50,887 bases of DNA from Oscillatoriales cyanobacterium (GTDB lineage Bacteria > Cyanobacteriota > Cyanobacteriia > Cyanobacteriales > Microcoleaceae): the NCBI GenBank assembly GCA_004294385.1, contig REAP01000076.1, positions 1-50,887 of the forward strand. Direction: 5' to 3'. Positions within the stretch are counted from its first letter, which is position 1, and every line of letters begins with the position of its first letter. Shown here one piece after another: positions 25,831 through 34,008 of this stretch. A model generated the notes under the pieces. The model was given only the letters and a program-made list of their open reading frames with translations, had not been told where the DNA came from and searched no databases. The translations under genes and the position numbers were made by a program.

Positions 25831-26967
25831 ATGACGCGATTCATTCACGATCGCTTTGCCAAAGAATACTTGGAAGAACTGCTGTCTCCCATCGGAACAG
25901 TGAATATCGGGCGCGATGTTGCAGCCGAAGTGCGAGAAATCGATGTTTATTTCATTCCAGGTACTGCAATTCCCGAATACTCAGCCACCCTGGGATTATT
26001 GGGAAAAATGGCTAGCACGACTGCAATTTTTGAACCCTTTCGCAATCCTGTAAGTGTCGGCGAAGTTATTAGCTGCATGGGTAAGCTATGGGATTTACGA
26101 GGTGAATTGGAGCGGCAAGCCAGAAGAGAAAATACTCAGTATGATGATACTAAGTTGCCTAGACTGTGGATTTTGACACCGACAGCATCGAAATCATTGA
26201 TCGAAGGTTTTGGTGGGATACCCAACCCTGAGCATTGGGTGAAGGGCGTCTATTTTTTGCCGACGCATTTGAAATCCGCAATTGTGGTGATTCACCAATT
26301 GCCAGAAACTCCAGAAACCATGTGGTTGAGGATTTTAGGCAAAGGAGGAGTGCAGCAGCGGGCGATCGCCGAATTGAGCAGTTTAGCAACGGACGATCCG
26401 TTACGGATTATCGCGCTAGAATTATTGTATCGCCTACAATCACATTTGGTAGTCGAAACTCAAGAAGAATCAGAGCCAGAAGAGCGGGAGTTAATTATGG
26501 CCATTGCACCACTTTTTCGAGAACAAATACAAGCTGCACAGCAACAAGCTAGAGAACAAGGGTTAGAACAAGGGTTAGAACAAGGGTTAGAACAAGGGCT
26601 AGAACAAGGGCTAGAACAAGGCAGACAAGCACAACAGCGCTTGATTTTAGAAAATTTCCTGCAAGTAAGATTTGGAGAAATTAACTCAAAAATGACTGCT
26701 TTCTTATCTCCAATATCAAACCTTCCCGCAGGGGAATTTACGGTGCTGTTGCTGGCAATATCGATGCTGACAGTCGATGAAGCAGGAAGACAACAAGCGG
26801 TCAGATTATTGGCAGAAAATGTCTTAAAAATGCGCCAAAGTGAGTTGGGCGATCTTCTGCCTACAGCCCTTACCAATTTACTAGCATTATCTGTGGATGA
26901 ATTGACATTGTTTGTAGAACAATTGCCTCAGTTATCGGCTGATGAATTGAGAGCAAGGTTGGGATAA
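25831..26967 (+). CDS. Rpn/DUF4351-like cyanobacterial protein
   Basis: A 378-residue protein. Residues 1-130 start FIHDRFAKEYLEELLSP and hold EVREIDVYFIPG, which has the look of a PD-(D/E)xK-like core. Residues about 240-270 are six tandem Glu-Gln-Gly-Leu units (12-bp repeat at about 26556-26628), likely a coiled or helical spacer. The C-terminal 100 residues (ILENFLQVRFGEIN, then ADELRARLG) resemble DUF4351, which usually follows Rpn-type nuclease domains. The three-part layout is that of multicopy cyanobacterial families. Nuclease activity is unproven: the catalytic set is not clearly complete. Starts at the conserved Met; no partner gene. Confidence 0.65.
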   Translation: MTRFIHDRFAKEYLEELLSPIGTVNIGRDVAAEVREIDVYFIPGTAIPEYSATLGLLGKMASTTAIFEPFRNPVSVGEVISCMGKLWDLRGELERQARRENTQYDDTKLPRLWILTPTASKSLIEGFGGIPNPEHWVKGVYFLPTHLKSAIVVIHQLPETPETMWLRILGKGGVQQRAIAELSSLATDDPLRIIALELLYRLQSHLVVETQEESEPEERELIMAIAPLFREQIQAAQQQAREQGLEQGLEQGLEQGLEQGLEQGRQAQQRLILENFLQVRFGEINSKMTAFLSPISNLPAGEFTVLLLAISMLTVDEAGRQQAVRLLAENVLKMRQSELGDLLPTALTNLLALSVDELTLFVEQLPQLSADELRARLG

Positions 26968-27066
26968 AAACCTGGCGGCATATGACTGGTTCGGGTAGTC
27001 ATCAACTCTACCCGAATTTTCCGCCATCTCGTGAATGTCCGAAAAATCTATGCGCGATCGCCTTTC

Positions 27067-27408
27067 TTAAGCGATCGCAAACTCTGTATATTGCCGCAAA
27101 TTCGGTGGATGAAACGCCAAAACAATATCTTCCCGCGAAACCCCAGCCTGCAAAAAATCTGTCACCACTCCATCTTCTGTCCAATCTTCCTCAATCCAAA
27201 TTTTGCCATCCCGCAATCGCACATGAATAGTATTTGTCTTAATCCGTTCTTCCCCCTGCCAACCCATTACCATCAATAAATAATGGTCATGTTGTTCGTC
27301 AAAAACCAGCACATCTTCTAGCTTTAAATTAGTAGATTTCGACCCCAACTTATAATATTCTGTCAAAACTTTCTGAATCAAATGACGATAATTCTCTAAT
27401 TTATCCAT
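27067..27408 (-). CDS. xisI: XisI-family protein
   Basis: A 113-residue protein matching XisI throughout: MDKLENYRHLIQKVLTEYY, DVLVFDEQHDHYLLMVMGWQ, HVRLRDGKIWIEEDWTEDGV and LLxxGVxxxDIVLAFHPP in the form LQAGVSREDIVLAFHPP. XisI was named for controlling fdxN element excision in Anabaena heterocysts with XisH and XisF, but homologues are many in strains without the element, so that role need not apply. It follows the broken xisH on the same strand with a 13-base overlap. Complete and apparently intact. Confidence 0.9.
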   Translation of the reverse strand: MDKLENYRHLIQKVLTEYYKLGSKSTNLKLEDVLVFDEQHDHYLLMVMGWQGEERIKTNTIHVRLRDGKIWIEEDWTEDGVVTDFLQAGVSREDIVLAFHPPNLRQYTEFAIA

Positions 27409-27553
27409 CGCTCAATCACCTCACTTTCTGGATCGAATATTAACAATTTTACCGCATTACTTTCAACAATTAATTGGGCTATCTTTTTCTGAAAACCATT
27501 TTTATAAACCCATCTGTGATCGCTAAATATAACTTGTAATCGGAACCGATCGC
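27396..27553 (-). pseudogene. xisH: xisH remnant, truncated and frameshifted
   Basis: The last ~35 residues (FQKKIAQLIVESNAVKLLIFDPESEVIERWIN) match the C-terminus of XisH, whose usual length is near 138. Upstream, the neighbouring frame reads DYKLYLAIT, which fits the XisH stretch that precedes it, so one frameshift lies around 27480-27500. Nothing like the XisH N-terminal nuclease-like part is found further upstream. The frame still overlaps xisI as in intact pairs. The toxic or catalytic half has been lost while the partner has survived. Confidence 0.7.
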
Positions 27554-27679
27554 ACATCCCATTCCCAACCTCGCCACAGACACCCAACAACCCCACAACC
27601 TCAAATTACTACCGGATCAGCGATCGAAGTAACCGAGATCGACTACAGTAGACAGAAATTATGATTGGCGGTGACTTGA

Positions 27680-28861
27680 GTGATTGAGACTTTAGCAACA
27701 GGAATCGCAGCAGCAGGTTCGCTGCTAGCATTAGGCGGGTTGGGCCTGGAGTTGAACTATCGCCTCCTTCCCCGTGGAAATAAACTAGAACTCACAGCCG
27801 GAGAATGGCACTTAGCCATCTCGGAAGCCAACCACTACCTTTTGGTGGGGGAAATGGAGTTCCAGAACCTCACACAGCGCTTTGAGATCATGTTGCCGGA
27901 AGTGCGCGCAGAGGTGAAACTGATCTCAGATGCTAGTTTAGATGATGTGACTTCCAAAACCAAGGTGATTCCTTGCCACAAAGACGCATCAGCTAGAGAC
28001 GACGATTACTGGTTTGGCTACATCGTCAAAGCCCAAGCAACCACGAAAATCAAAGTCTCTATAGATATTCACGGACAAGATTTAACAAAATTGCAGTCAG
28101 CTTGGGTGCAAGTACATTTCACCACCTATGGCCCAGGCGGGCGTATCCCGAAAGTCCGTCACGTCGTAGTACCACTGCAATTTCCCAACTCCGAGACAGT
28201 ACCAAATGCCCGCAATGTCGGAGTTGCAGAAGTTTTGCCGATTCGTACCCACATCCTGACGGAAATAGACAATCCCGTCGAAATTGTCAAACGTTACGTG
28301 CTTCCCCGCGCCCAGAAAGGCGATATTGTCGCCCTAGCAGAAACTCCCTTAGCTTTGATGCAGGGACGTTATCGCCATCCCAGCGAAGTCAAACCCGGAT
28401 GGGCTGCTAAGCGAGTGTGTTTGTTTTTCTTACCGATGTCCAGTTTGGCTACAGCCTGTGGGATGCAGACTTTGGTGGATGTAGTTGGGCCTTGGCGGGT
28501 AGTTGCAGCATTTGCGATCGGCGCTGTGGCTAAAATATTCGGTAAACCGGGAGTTTTCTACCAATTAGCAGGGGAACAAGCCAGACTGATTGATGATGTT
28601 ACCGGGACATTGCCTCCCTTTGACCAATTTATCGTGCTTGGGCCGGACAATCCCCAGCAGGTTGTAGAGCAAATTCAACGAGAAACCGGACTTGCGGCGG
28701 CGATCGTAGACGCTAATGACTTAAAAGCAGTTAAGATATTAGCAGCGACCTCCGATTTATCGGTGACATTTTTAGAGCAAGCCTTGCGTAGCAACCCCGC
28801 AGGTAATGCAGATGAGCGAACACCGGTGGTTGTAATTAGACCGTTGTCAAAGAACTCTTGA
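27680..28861 (+). CDS. CofE-like (F420:gamma-glutamyl ligase-type) protein
   Basis: A 393-residue protein starting at GTG (27680). Residues 1-22 are a hydrophobic anchor (IETLATGIAAAGSLLALGGLGLEL, partly). Residues 25-165 are a beta-rich region with no match I know. From about 175, LPIRTHILTEIDNPVEIVKRYV, KGDIVALAETPLALMQGRY, the Trp/Gly region GWAAKRVCLFF and GKPGVFYQLAGEQARLIDDVTG match the cyanobacterial branch annotated as F420-0:gamma-glutamyl ligase (CofE fold). No F420 pathway gene lies here, so a peptide-ligase role on another substrate is possible. Followed by a strong hairpin. Confidence 0.7.
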   Translation: MIETLATGIAAAGSLLALGGLGLELNYRLLPRGNKLELTAGEWHLAISEANHYLLVGEMEFQNLTQRFEIMLPEVRAEVKLISDASLDDVTSKTKVIPCHKDASARDDDYWFGYIVKAQATTKIKVSIDIHGQDLTKLQSAWVQVHFTTYGPGGRIPKVRHVVVPLQFPNSETVPNARNVGVAEVLPIRTHILTEIDNPVEIVKRYVLPRAQKGDIVALAETPLALMQGRYRHPSEVKPGWAAKRVCLFFLPMSSLATACGMQTLVDVVGPWRVVAAFAIGAVAKIFGKPGVFYQLAGEQARLIDDVTGTLPPFDQFIVLGPDNPQQVVEQIQRETGLAAAIVDANDLKAVKILAATSDLSVTFLEQALRSNPAGNADERTPVVVIRPLSKNS

Positions 28862-28863
28862 GT

Positions 28864-28894
28864 TGAAAATTAAAAAGGTGACTTTTAATTTTCA
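28864..28894. terminator. 12-bp A/T-rich terminator hairpin
   Basis: tgaaaattaaaa (28864-28875) and ttttaattttca (28883-28894) are perfect reverse complements around a 7-base loop, three bases after the CofE-like stop. It is A/T-rich, with no long T tract after it. Confidence 0.55.
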
Positions 28895-29098
28895 GTCCAA
28901 GCAAGAAGGGGGAAAAAAGAACAGTTTTGAGTTGTCAGTTATTAATTGAAAACTCAAAACTCTCCTAATTCTCCCAGTTTTGAAATTTTTAATTTTTAAT
29001 TTGTGATTCCCCACTTGCCTCTTATTATCAATATTTTATTGATGTTACAAGCCCCCGAATTTATCTGTGGAATCAATCCAAAATCCAGAATCAAATCA

Positions 29099-29122
29099 AT
29101 CTAAAATCTAAAATCTAAAATC
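29099..29122 (+). repeat. tctaaaa heptamer tract at a start codon
   Basis: Three tctaaaa units then tcga touch the ATG at 29125. A related ttttta heptamer run occurs at about 28985-28999 in the same gap. Confidence 0.75.
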
Positions 29123-29124
29123 GA

Positions 29125-30438
29125 ATGACTTCATTCCCTTCCCCAAACCAAAACCAGGTTGTAATCCGTCCGTTTCAACATCGCGACATCGAGGTGATGG
29201 AACAACTTTGCGCGGAAACAACCGATGAGACGGAAAACCCCAAGGGCGCAAGCCCAGACTTGGTATTCACCAGCAAGTTGCAGCAGCTTCGCCGTTGGTA
29301 CGGACTGCTCAAGATTTTGAGCCTGTTTCCTAACCCTTATCAATCACTTTTCCGCGCTCATGTTGCCGAAGAAGAGGGCATCGTTAAGGGCGTAATTCAG
29401 ATTTCTCCGTTCAATCGCACCCGCAGCACTTGGCGGATCGATCGCATCGGCGTTGACTCAGAAGCCCGTAGCAAAGGAATTGGTTCGATGCTACTAAGGC
29501 ACTGCTTCGAGGCAGTCTGGGAAGCCCGCACATGGCTGCTGGAGGTGAATGTAGGAGATACATCAGCCCTGGCTTTGTATCGCCAAAATGGGTTTCAACC
29601 TTTGGCCCAGATGACCTATTGGACGATCGCCCCAGAACGTCTTCAAGAAATGGCCTGTGCTACCCCAGATTTGCCCAACTTGCTACCTGTGAGCAACGCC
29701 GACGCTCAATTGCTATATCAACTAGATACCGCGTCCATGCCGCCCCACGTGCGCCAAGTATTCGATCGCCATATTCAAGATTTCAAAACCAGTTTTTTAG
29801 GTGCTTTAATCGAAGGTGTCAGACAGTGGTTGGGCAAAACAGAAGTAGTCAGTGCTTACGTGTTTGAACCACAGCGCAAAGCCGCGATCGGCTATTTTCA
29901 AGTGCAGCTATCCCGCACCGGTAACGAGCCTCATGTCGCCCAATTGACCGTACACCCAGCCTACACCTGGCTGTACCCAGAACTGCTGTCCCAGATGGCC
30001 CGCCTAGTCCAAGATTTCCCGGTGCAAAGTCTCAATTTAGCTTCCGCTGATTATCAACCAGAACGAGAAGCTTACTTAGAGCAATTTGGAGCAGTGCGTG
30101 TGGAACACAGTTTGCTGATGTCGCGATCGGTATGGCACAAATTGCGCGAGTCAAAATTGGTGTCACTCGAAGGACTCCAGCTATCAGAAATGCTGCAAGG
30201 TTTCCAGCCAACTCGCAAACCCGTACCCGGTCGGATGTCGTGGCTAGGTCCGATCGCAGCCGAACCAGCCACCACACCTCCATCGTCCGAAATTAAGCCC
30301 CTATTGACTGACTCAGGAAACAACCAAGCCAATCAAATAAACCCCTTAAATAGTCAAATCCCCGAATCGACAGCAACAGATGATGCCAGTATTTTGCCTC
30401 TGAAACTGTCCGATTTGCCGATCGATAGTAGCTCTTGA
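29125..30438 (+). CDS. GNAT-family N-acetyltransferase, two-lobed
   Basis: A 437-residue protein. Residues 10-170 are a GNAT domain: VVIRPFQHRDIEVMEQLC, GVIQISPFNRT, and the acetyl-CoA loop IGVDSEARSKGIGSMLLRHCFE (R-x-x-G-x-G), then LEVNVGDTSALALYRQNGF. Residues about 185-335 look like a second, degenerate GNAT-like lobe (AAIGYFQVQLSR, VAQLTVHPAY) lacking the loop. The last 100 residues are disordered. The substrate is unknown. It is two bases ahead of the ruvX frame and co-directional with ruvX, DUF3727 and mltG, so may share a transcript. Confidence 0.82.
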   Translation: MTSFPSPNQNQVVIRPFQHRDIEVMEQLCAETTDETENPKGASPDLVFTSKLQQLRRWYGLLKILSLFPNPYQSLFRAHVAEEEGIVKGVIQISPFNRTRSTWRIDRIGVDSEARSKGIGSMLLRHCFEAVWEARTWLLEVNVGDTSALALYRQNGFQPLAQMTYWTIAPERLQEMACATPDLPNLLPVSNADAQLLYQLDTASMPPHVRQVFDRHIQDFKTSFLGALIEGVRQWLGKTEVVSAYVFEPQRKAAIGYFQVQLSRTGNEPHVAQLTVHPAYTWLYPELLSQMARLVQDFPVQSLNLASADYQPEREAYLEQFGAVRVEHSLLMSRSVWHKLRESKLVSLEGLQLSEMLQGFQPTRKPVPGRMSWLGPIAAEPATTPPSSEIKPLLTDSGNNQANQINPLNSQIPESTATDDASILPLKLSDLPIDSSS

Positions 30439-30439
30439 T

Positions 30440-30997
30440 TTGATAGCATTTCACTTTTTTTCGTTCTTTCTCAAGCAGTTCCCTGAGCCCTTCGACTACG
30501 CTCAGGATAAACGCAGTCGTTGGGCCTTCTTCCTTCTTCCTTCTTCCTTCTTCCTTCTTCCTTCTTCCTTCTTCCTGTGGATTTCAGCACTAGGACTAGA
30601 CATCGGACTCAAACGAGTCGGCATCGCCGGCTGTGACGGAACAGGCTTAATCGCTACCGGTATTACAACTTTAGTGCGATCGTCATTCGATCGAGATGTA
30701 GCTTACCTCAGAGAACTCGTCAAACAACGGAATGTGCAAATGTTGGTATCAGGCTTACCTTACTCCCTGAACGGAGATGTCGGTGCTCAAGCCCGACAAG
30801 TACAAAAATATGCCACTCGCATCGCCACAGCCCTAGAACTGCCCCTAGAATACGTGGACGAGCGCCTGACTTCAGTCCACGCAGAGGAACTCATCCAAGG
30901 AGCAGGAATTTCTCTATCGCAAAACAAGGGTTTGATCGATCGCAAAGCCGCAGCCATAATATTACAGCGCTGGCTCGACGACAGAAGGCAAAAATAA
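30440..30997 (+). CDS. ruvX: RuvX (YqgF) Holliday junction resolvase-like
   Basis: A RuvX/YqgF protein with the RNase H-fold acidic set: ALGLDIGLKRVGIAG (first Asp), VSGLPYSLNGD, YVDERLTSVHAEELI (Glu), and DRKAAAIILQRWLD (last Asp). It acts on RNA or DNA junctions and in 16S rRNA maturation. The conserved protein begins at about ISALGLDIG (30581), giving about 139 residues. In front of this the frame is filled by repeat DNA (30481-30577). No in-frame ATG, GTG or TTG occurs between 30443 and 30580; the options are TTG 30440, which would translate the repeats into a 47-residue tail, or a CTG at 30575. The gene body is intact; the start is not resolved. Confidence 0.85.
   Translation: MIAFHFFSFFLKQFPEPFDYAQDKRSRWAFFLLPSSFFLLPSSFFLWISALGLDIGLKRVGIAGCDGTGLIATGITTLVRSSFDRDVAYLRELVKQRNVQMLVSGLPYSLNGDVGAQARQVQKYATRIATALELPLEYVDERLTSVHAEELIQGAGISLSQNKGLIDRKAAAIILQRWLDDRRQK
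30481..30577. repeat. ctgagcccttcgactacg element plus ccttctt heptamers at ruvX
   Basis: ccctgagcccttcgactacgctcag is followed by six to seven ccttctt units. The array ends at the first conserved ruvX codons, having replaced the normal start region. Confidence 0.8.
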
Positions 30998-31000
30998 GGA

Positions 31001-31097
31001 AGAAGGAAGAAGGTTCTTCGACACTTCGACTACGCTCAGTGTCCAATTCCCAATTCCCCATTCCCCATTCCCAATTCCCCATGCCCAATTCCCAATT
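31001..31097. repeat. Heptamer tracts (aaggaag and caattcc)
   Basis: Tandem aaggaag/ggaagaa units right after the ruvX stop are followed by the ttcgactacgctcag element, then by caattcc and cattccc units from about 31041. All have period seven. Confidence 0.75.
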
Positions 31098-31227
31098 TGC
31101 GTAGCAGCTTAACAGAGCCGTGATATCCTAGTTGTGCAAGTTTGTTACAAACACCTGTAACGGTTGACCTACGGTCGAAAAATCCCCAGTCAACTCGGTA
31201 CTGAAAAAGGAAAATAAGATACACGCG

Positions 31228-31803
31228 ATGTCCTCATCCCCATACCGCAAAGAGAATGGCAAATCCGATCCAGTTTCCGTCACCCTGACTGACGAATTTG
31301 GGCGATCGCTGACTTGCAACATAGAATATTCTATGGACTTAGAAGGTCAAGAATACGCTTTACTGCTTCCCATTGACTCCCCAGTAGAAATTTTTACTTG
31401 GAACGAAGACGACGCAGACGAAGCAGCCATTCCAGTAGAAGACGAGACCGAAATTGACAAAATTTTTGATACCGCTAGAGTTGTCCTGCAAGAGCAGAAC
31501 TTGACACTCCAGCGCACAGCCGTTACTTTGACAGTGATTGGTGAGTTGCCAGATTTTCCCGACGAGAATTTGGAGCCTGATGCTGATCCAGATGACGAAT
31601 CGGATTTCGAGGAATTGATGTGGTTGACCAGCTTCTATCACGAAGAACAGGAATATGCCATTTATACACCTCTCGACCCATTCTTTATCTTGGCTAAAAT
31701 GAATGATGACGGTAAGCCAGAATTGCTCTCGGAAGAAGAGTTCCAAAGGCTGGAACCCATGTTACCCATGCTAGAAGACCAGTTCTTTGACGAGCTTGAT
31801 TAG
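31228..31803 (+). CDS. DUF3727 (DUF1292-like) acidic protein
   Basis: A 191-residue very acidic soluble protein. It has two similar lobes: DPVSVTLTDEFGRSLTCNIEYSMDLEGQEYALLLPIDSPVEIF, and LMWLTSFYHEEQEYAIYTPLDPFFILAKM. Between them is a run of Asp/Glu residues. The end (EFQRLEPMLPMLEDQFFDEL) is typical of cyanobacterial DUF3727. The pairing with mltG on one side and ruvX on the other recurs in cyanobacteria, which hints at a link with envelope or cell division; the function is unknown. The gap to mltG is 26 bases, so they are co-transcribed. Confidence 0.85.
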   Translation: MSSSPYRKENGKSDPVSVTLTDEFGRSLTCNIEYSMDLEGQEYALLLPIDSPVEIFTWNEDDADEAAIPVEDETEIDKIFDTARVVLQEQNLTLQRTAVTLTVIGELPDFPDENLEPDADPDDESDFEELMWLTSFYHEEQEYAIYTPLDPFFILAKMNDDGKPELLSEEEFQRLEPMLPMLEDQFFDELD

Positions 31804-31829
31804 ATCTTAAATTGAAGGCAGAAGGGACT

Positions 31830-32954
31830 ATGGATCAAGAACAACTGACAAAAGACAGCGCGCGCCAGAGCCGAAAAGGTACTCCGCAAGTTTCTAAATG
31901 GTTGTTTTATCTGGCGTTGCTGCCGGCAATCTGGGGCGTTTGCGCTTGGCAGGGCTGGGCTTGGTGGAGCTGGGCTTCCGCGCCTCCTAAACTAGCTGCT
32001 GAGTCAACTACCCCATCAGATGCAACTGCTGTTTCTATCCAAATCCCCGAAGGTACTTCTAGCCAAAAAATCGGGCGAGATTTGGAAGCTGCGGGGTTAA
32101 TTCGATCGGCCTCTGCATGGAATATGTGGACCCGCTGGTTGACTCTGCAAAACCGCGAGGGAGGGTTTAAAGCAGGCACTTACCAACTGTCTCCGACTCA
32201 GCCTCTGGGTGTCGTTGCTGACAAACTTTGGAAAGGTGAAGTCGTACAGCAAAGTTTCACAATTCCCGAAGGTTGGTCGATCGCACAAATGAGCACTTAT
32301 TTTGAAGCACAAGGTTTTTTCCCAGCTAAGAACTTTATGGCGGCGGTGAGTCAAGTTCCCTACGCTCAATATCCTTGGCTACCGAGCGGTTTACCTCATT
32401 TGGAAGGCTTTTTGTACCCGGATACTTATCAGCTAGACGGGGATGCTGTCACCCCGGAAGCAGTGATCAAACAAATGCTCGGCCGTTTCGAGCAGGTGGC
32501 TCTGCCGGTCTATCAAAAAAATCAGAAGAATACTAAGCTGGATTTGAAAGAGTGGGTTACTTTGGCGAGTATTGTGGAAAAAGAAGCTGTGGTTTCTAGT
32601 GAGCGCAATCGCATTTCTGGGGTATTCAACAGCCGTCTGAAAAAGGGTATGCCGTTGGGTTCCGATCCGACAGTTGAATATGCTCTCGGCATCCGGCAAA
32701 CTAAGGAGAAACCTCTGACTTTTAAGCAGGTGGAAACGCCATCTCCTTACAACACTTATATCAATGTAGGACTACCACCAACTCCGATCGCAGCTCCCGG
32801 AATCGCCAGTCTGGAAGCGACTCTGACTCCTGAAAATACCGAATATCTGTACTTCATGGCGCGGTATGACGGGACTCACATTTTCAGCCGCACTCTGGCG
32901 GAACACGATGCTGCTGTGGCTCAAATTGACCAAAAAGTGCGATCGGGCCAATAG
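31830..32954 (+). CDS. mltG: Endolytic murein transglycosylase
   Basis: A 374-residue YceG-family enzyme that cuts nascent glycan strands and limits their length. A cytoplasmic N-terminus leads to a membrane anchor (WLFYLALLPAIWGVCAWQGWAW). A LysM-like lobe follows (IQIPEGTSSQKIGRDLEAAGLI), then the catalytic domain with EGFLYPDTYQL and WVTLASIVEKEAV, whose first Glu is the expected catalytic residue, and PSPYNTYINVGLPPTPIAAPG. I choose ATG 31830 over TTG 31812, since MDQEQ directly follows a purine-rich gaagggac. Operon with DUF3727. Confidence 0.9.
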   Translation: MDQEQLTKDSARQSRKGTPQVSKWLFYLALLPAIWGVCAWQGWAWWSWASAPPKLAAESTTPSDATAVSIQIPEGTSSQKIGRDLEAAGLIRSASAWNMWTRWLTLQNREGGFKAGTYQLSPTQPLGVVADKLWKGEVVQQSFTIPEGWSIAQMSTYFEAQGFFPAKNFMAAVSQVPYAQYPWLPSGLPHLEGFLYPDTYQLDGDAVTPEAVIKQMLGRFEQVALPVYQKNQKNTKLDLKEWVTLASIVEKEAVVSSERNRISGVFNSRLKKGMPLGSDPTVEYALGIRQTKEKPLTFKQVETPSPYNTYINVGLPPTPIAAPGIASLEATLTPENTEYLYFMARYDGTHIFSRTLAEHDAAVAQIDQKVRSGQ

Positions 32955-32966
32955 CAGAATATGAGA

Positions 32967-33029
32967 CAATTGGGAATTGGGAATTGGGCATGGGGCATGG
33001 GGCATGGGGCATGGGGCATGGGGCATGGG
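32967..33029. repeat. gggaatt and gggcatg heptamer tracts
   Basis: tgggaat units pass into five gggcatg units, period seven throughout. It follows the mltG stop by 13 bases. Confidence 0.8.
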
Positions 33030-33063
33030 TAATACCAATTTAATGGGTCGTTGCACATATTCC

Positions 33064-33183
33064 GATCCCCCTAAATCCCCCTTAAGAAGGGGGACTTTGA
33101 TTTAACTCTTGTCCCCCCCCTTAAGAAGGGGGACTTTGATTTAACTCTTGTCCCCCTTAACAAGGGGGGTTAGGGGGTATCGA
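33064..33183. repeat. C/G hairpin element with internal duplication
   Basis: gatccccctaaatccccc pairs with ggggggttagggggtatc at the ends; between them, cccccttaagaagggggact plus tttgatttaactcttgt is present twice. It is a member of the ccccct..agggggg family also at 44246-44325. Confidence 0.8.
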
Positions 33184-33254
33184 ATTCTATGCAGCTTCAT
33201 AAAAAATTGGTATAGGTAATTCTCACAAACAAATAAGAAGCAATAAATAACACA

Positions 33255-33303
33255 TTCCCAATGCCCAATGCCCAATGCCCAATGCCCAATGCCCAATGCC
33301 CAA
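33255..33303. repeat. caatgcc heptamer tract
   Basis: Seven caatgcc-type units, then atctaaaatctaaaat up to the yqeG start. The tract generates a false upstream start for yqeG. Confidence 0.8.
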
Positions 33304-33322
33304 TCTAAAATCTAAAATAATT

Positions 33323-33844
33323 ATGTCTTGGGGTAAACTACTACAGCCAGATTTAGTTCTCGGCAATTCGGTGGTGAATTTAACACCTGATATCTTGCAA
33401 AAATATCATATCAAAGGATTAGTATTAGATGTGGATGAAACTCTCGTCCCCATCACCGCAGCCAATGCTTCTCCCGAACTCAGCCTGTGGGTGAAAGAAA
33501 TTAAACCCTTAGTATCAGTATGGTTAGCAAGCAATAATTTAAGTCAAAATCGGATTGGTCGAATTGCTGCTTCCTTAAATCTACCATATATCATCGGTGC
33601 TGCCAAACCATCGCGCCGTAAACTACGCAGAGCAATTGATGCGATGGATTTGCCAGTGGAACAAGTGGCTATGGTGGGCGATCGACTTTTTACTGATGTT
33701 TTAGCCGGCAATCGTTTGGGTATGTTCACTATTTTAGTAGAACCAATGATTAATGTTGGGGATGCCGTGCGGAAATATCCCGTGCGATCTTTTGAAGTCT
33801 GGGTTTCTCAAGCTTTGGGAGCAACTTTAAAAATCAAAGATTAG
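33323..33844 (+). CDS. YqeG-family HAD phosphatase
   Basis: A 173-residue HAD IIIA-type phosphatase. The nucleophile motif is GLVLDVDETLVPI (DxDxT), motif II is in VWLASNN, motif III the Lys/Arg stretch in AKPSRRKLRRAID, and motif IV is VGDRLFTDVLAGNRLGM. This is the family of B. subtilis YqeG and of yeast phosphatidylglycerophosphatase Gep4; in cyanobacteria it may serve phosphatidylglycerol synthesis, an inference from family. The ATG at 33323 begins the conserved MSWGKLLQPDLVLGNSVVNLTP; upstream codons are repeat DNA. It lies between mltG and proB on one strand. Confidence 0.88.
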   Translation: MSWGKLLQPDLVLGNSVVNLTPDILQKYHIKGLVLDVDETLVPITAANASPELSLWVKEIKPLVSVWLASNNLSQNRIGRIAASLNLPYIIGAAKPSRRKLRRAIDAMDLPVEQVAMVGDRLFTDVLAGNRLGMFTILVEPMINVGDAVRKYPVRSFEVWVSQALGATLKIKD

Positions 33845-33887
33845 TCATTAGTCATTAGTCATTAGTCATTAGTCATTAGTCATTAGT
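33842..33887. repeat. cattagt heptamer tract
   Basis: Six cattagt units begin in the yqeG stop codon (ttagtcattagt). The repeat thus supplies or overlaps the 3' end of the gene. Confidence 0.85.
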
Positions 33888-33937
33888 TAGGAGTCAGAAA
33901 TATTGTTGACAAATATGCGGTCATGGCATTGATGACC

Positions 33938-34008
33938 AATAACCAATAACCAATAACCAATAACCAATAACCAATAACCAATAACCAATAACCAATAACC
34001 AATAACCA
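33938..34008 (+). repeat. ccaataa heptamer tract at the proB start
   Basis: About ten ccaataa units run up to the proB ATG; the last reads ccaatga, so the final unit contributes the start codon. No separate ribosome binding site is visible. Confidence 0.85.

Noticed and set aside
33938..34008. CRISPR-like or origin-type repeats at the heptamer arrays
   Set aside because: Period seven, no spacers, no dnaA boxes, and the same type is found at many gene edges.
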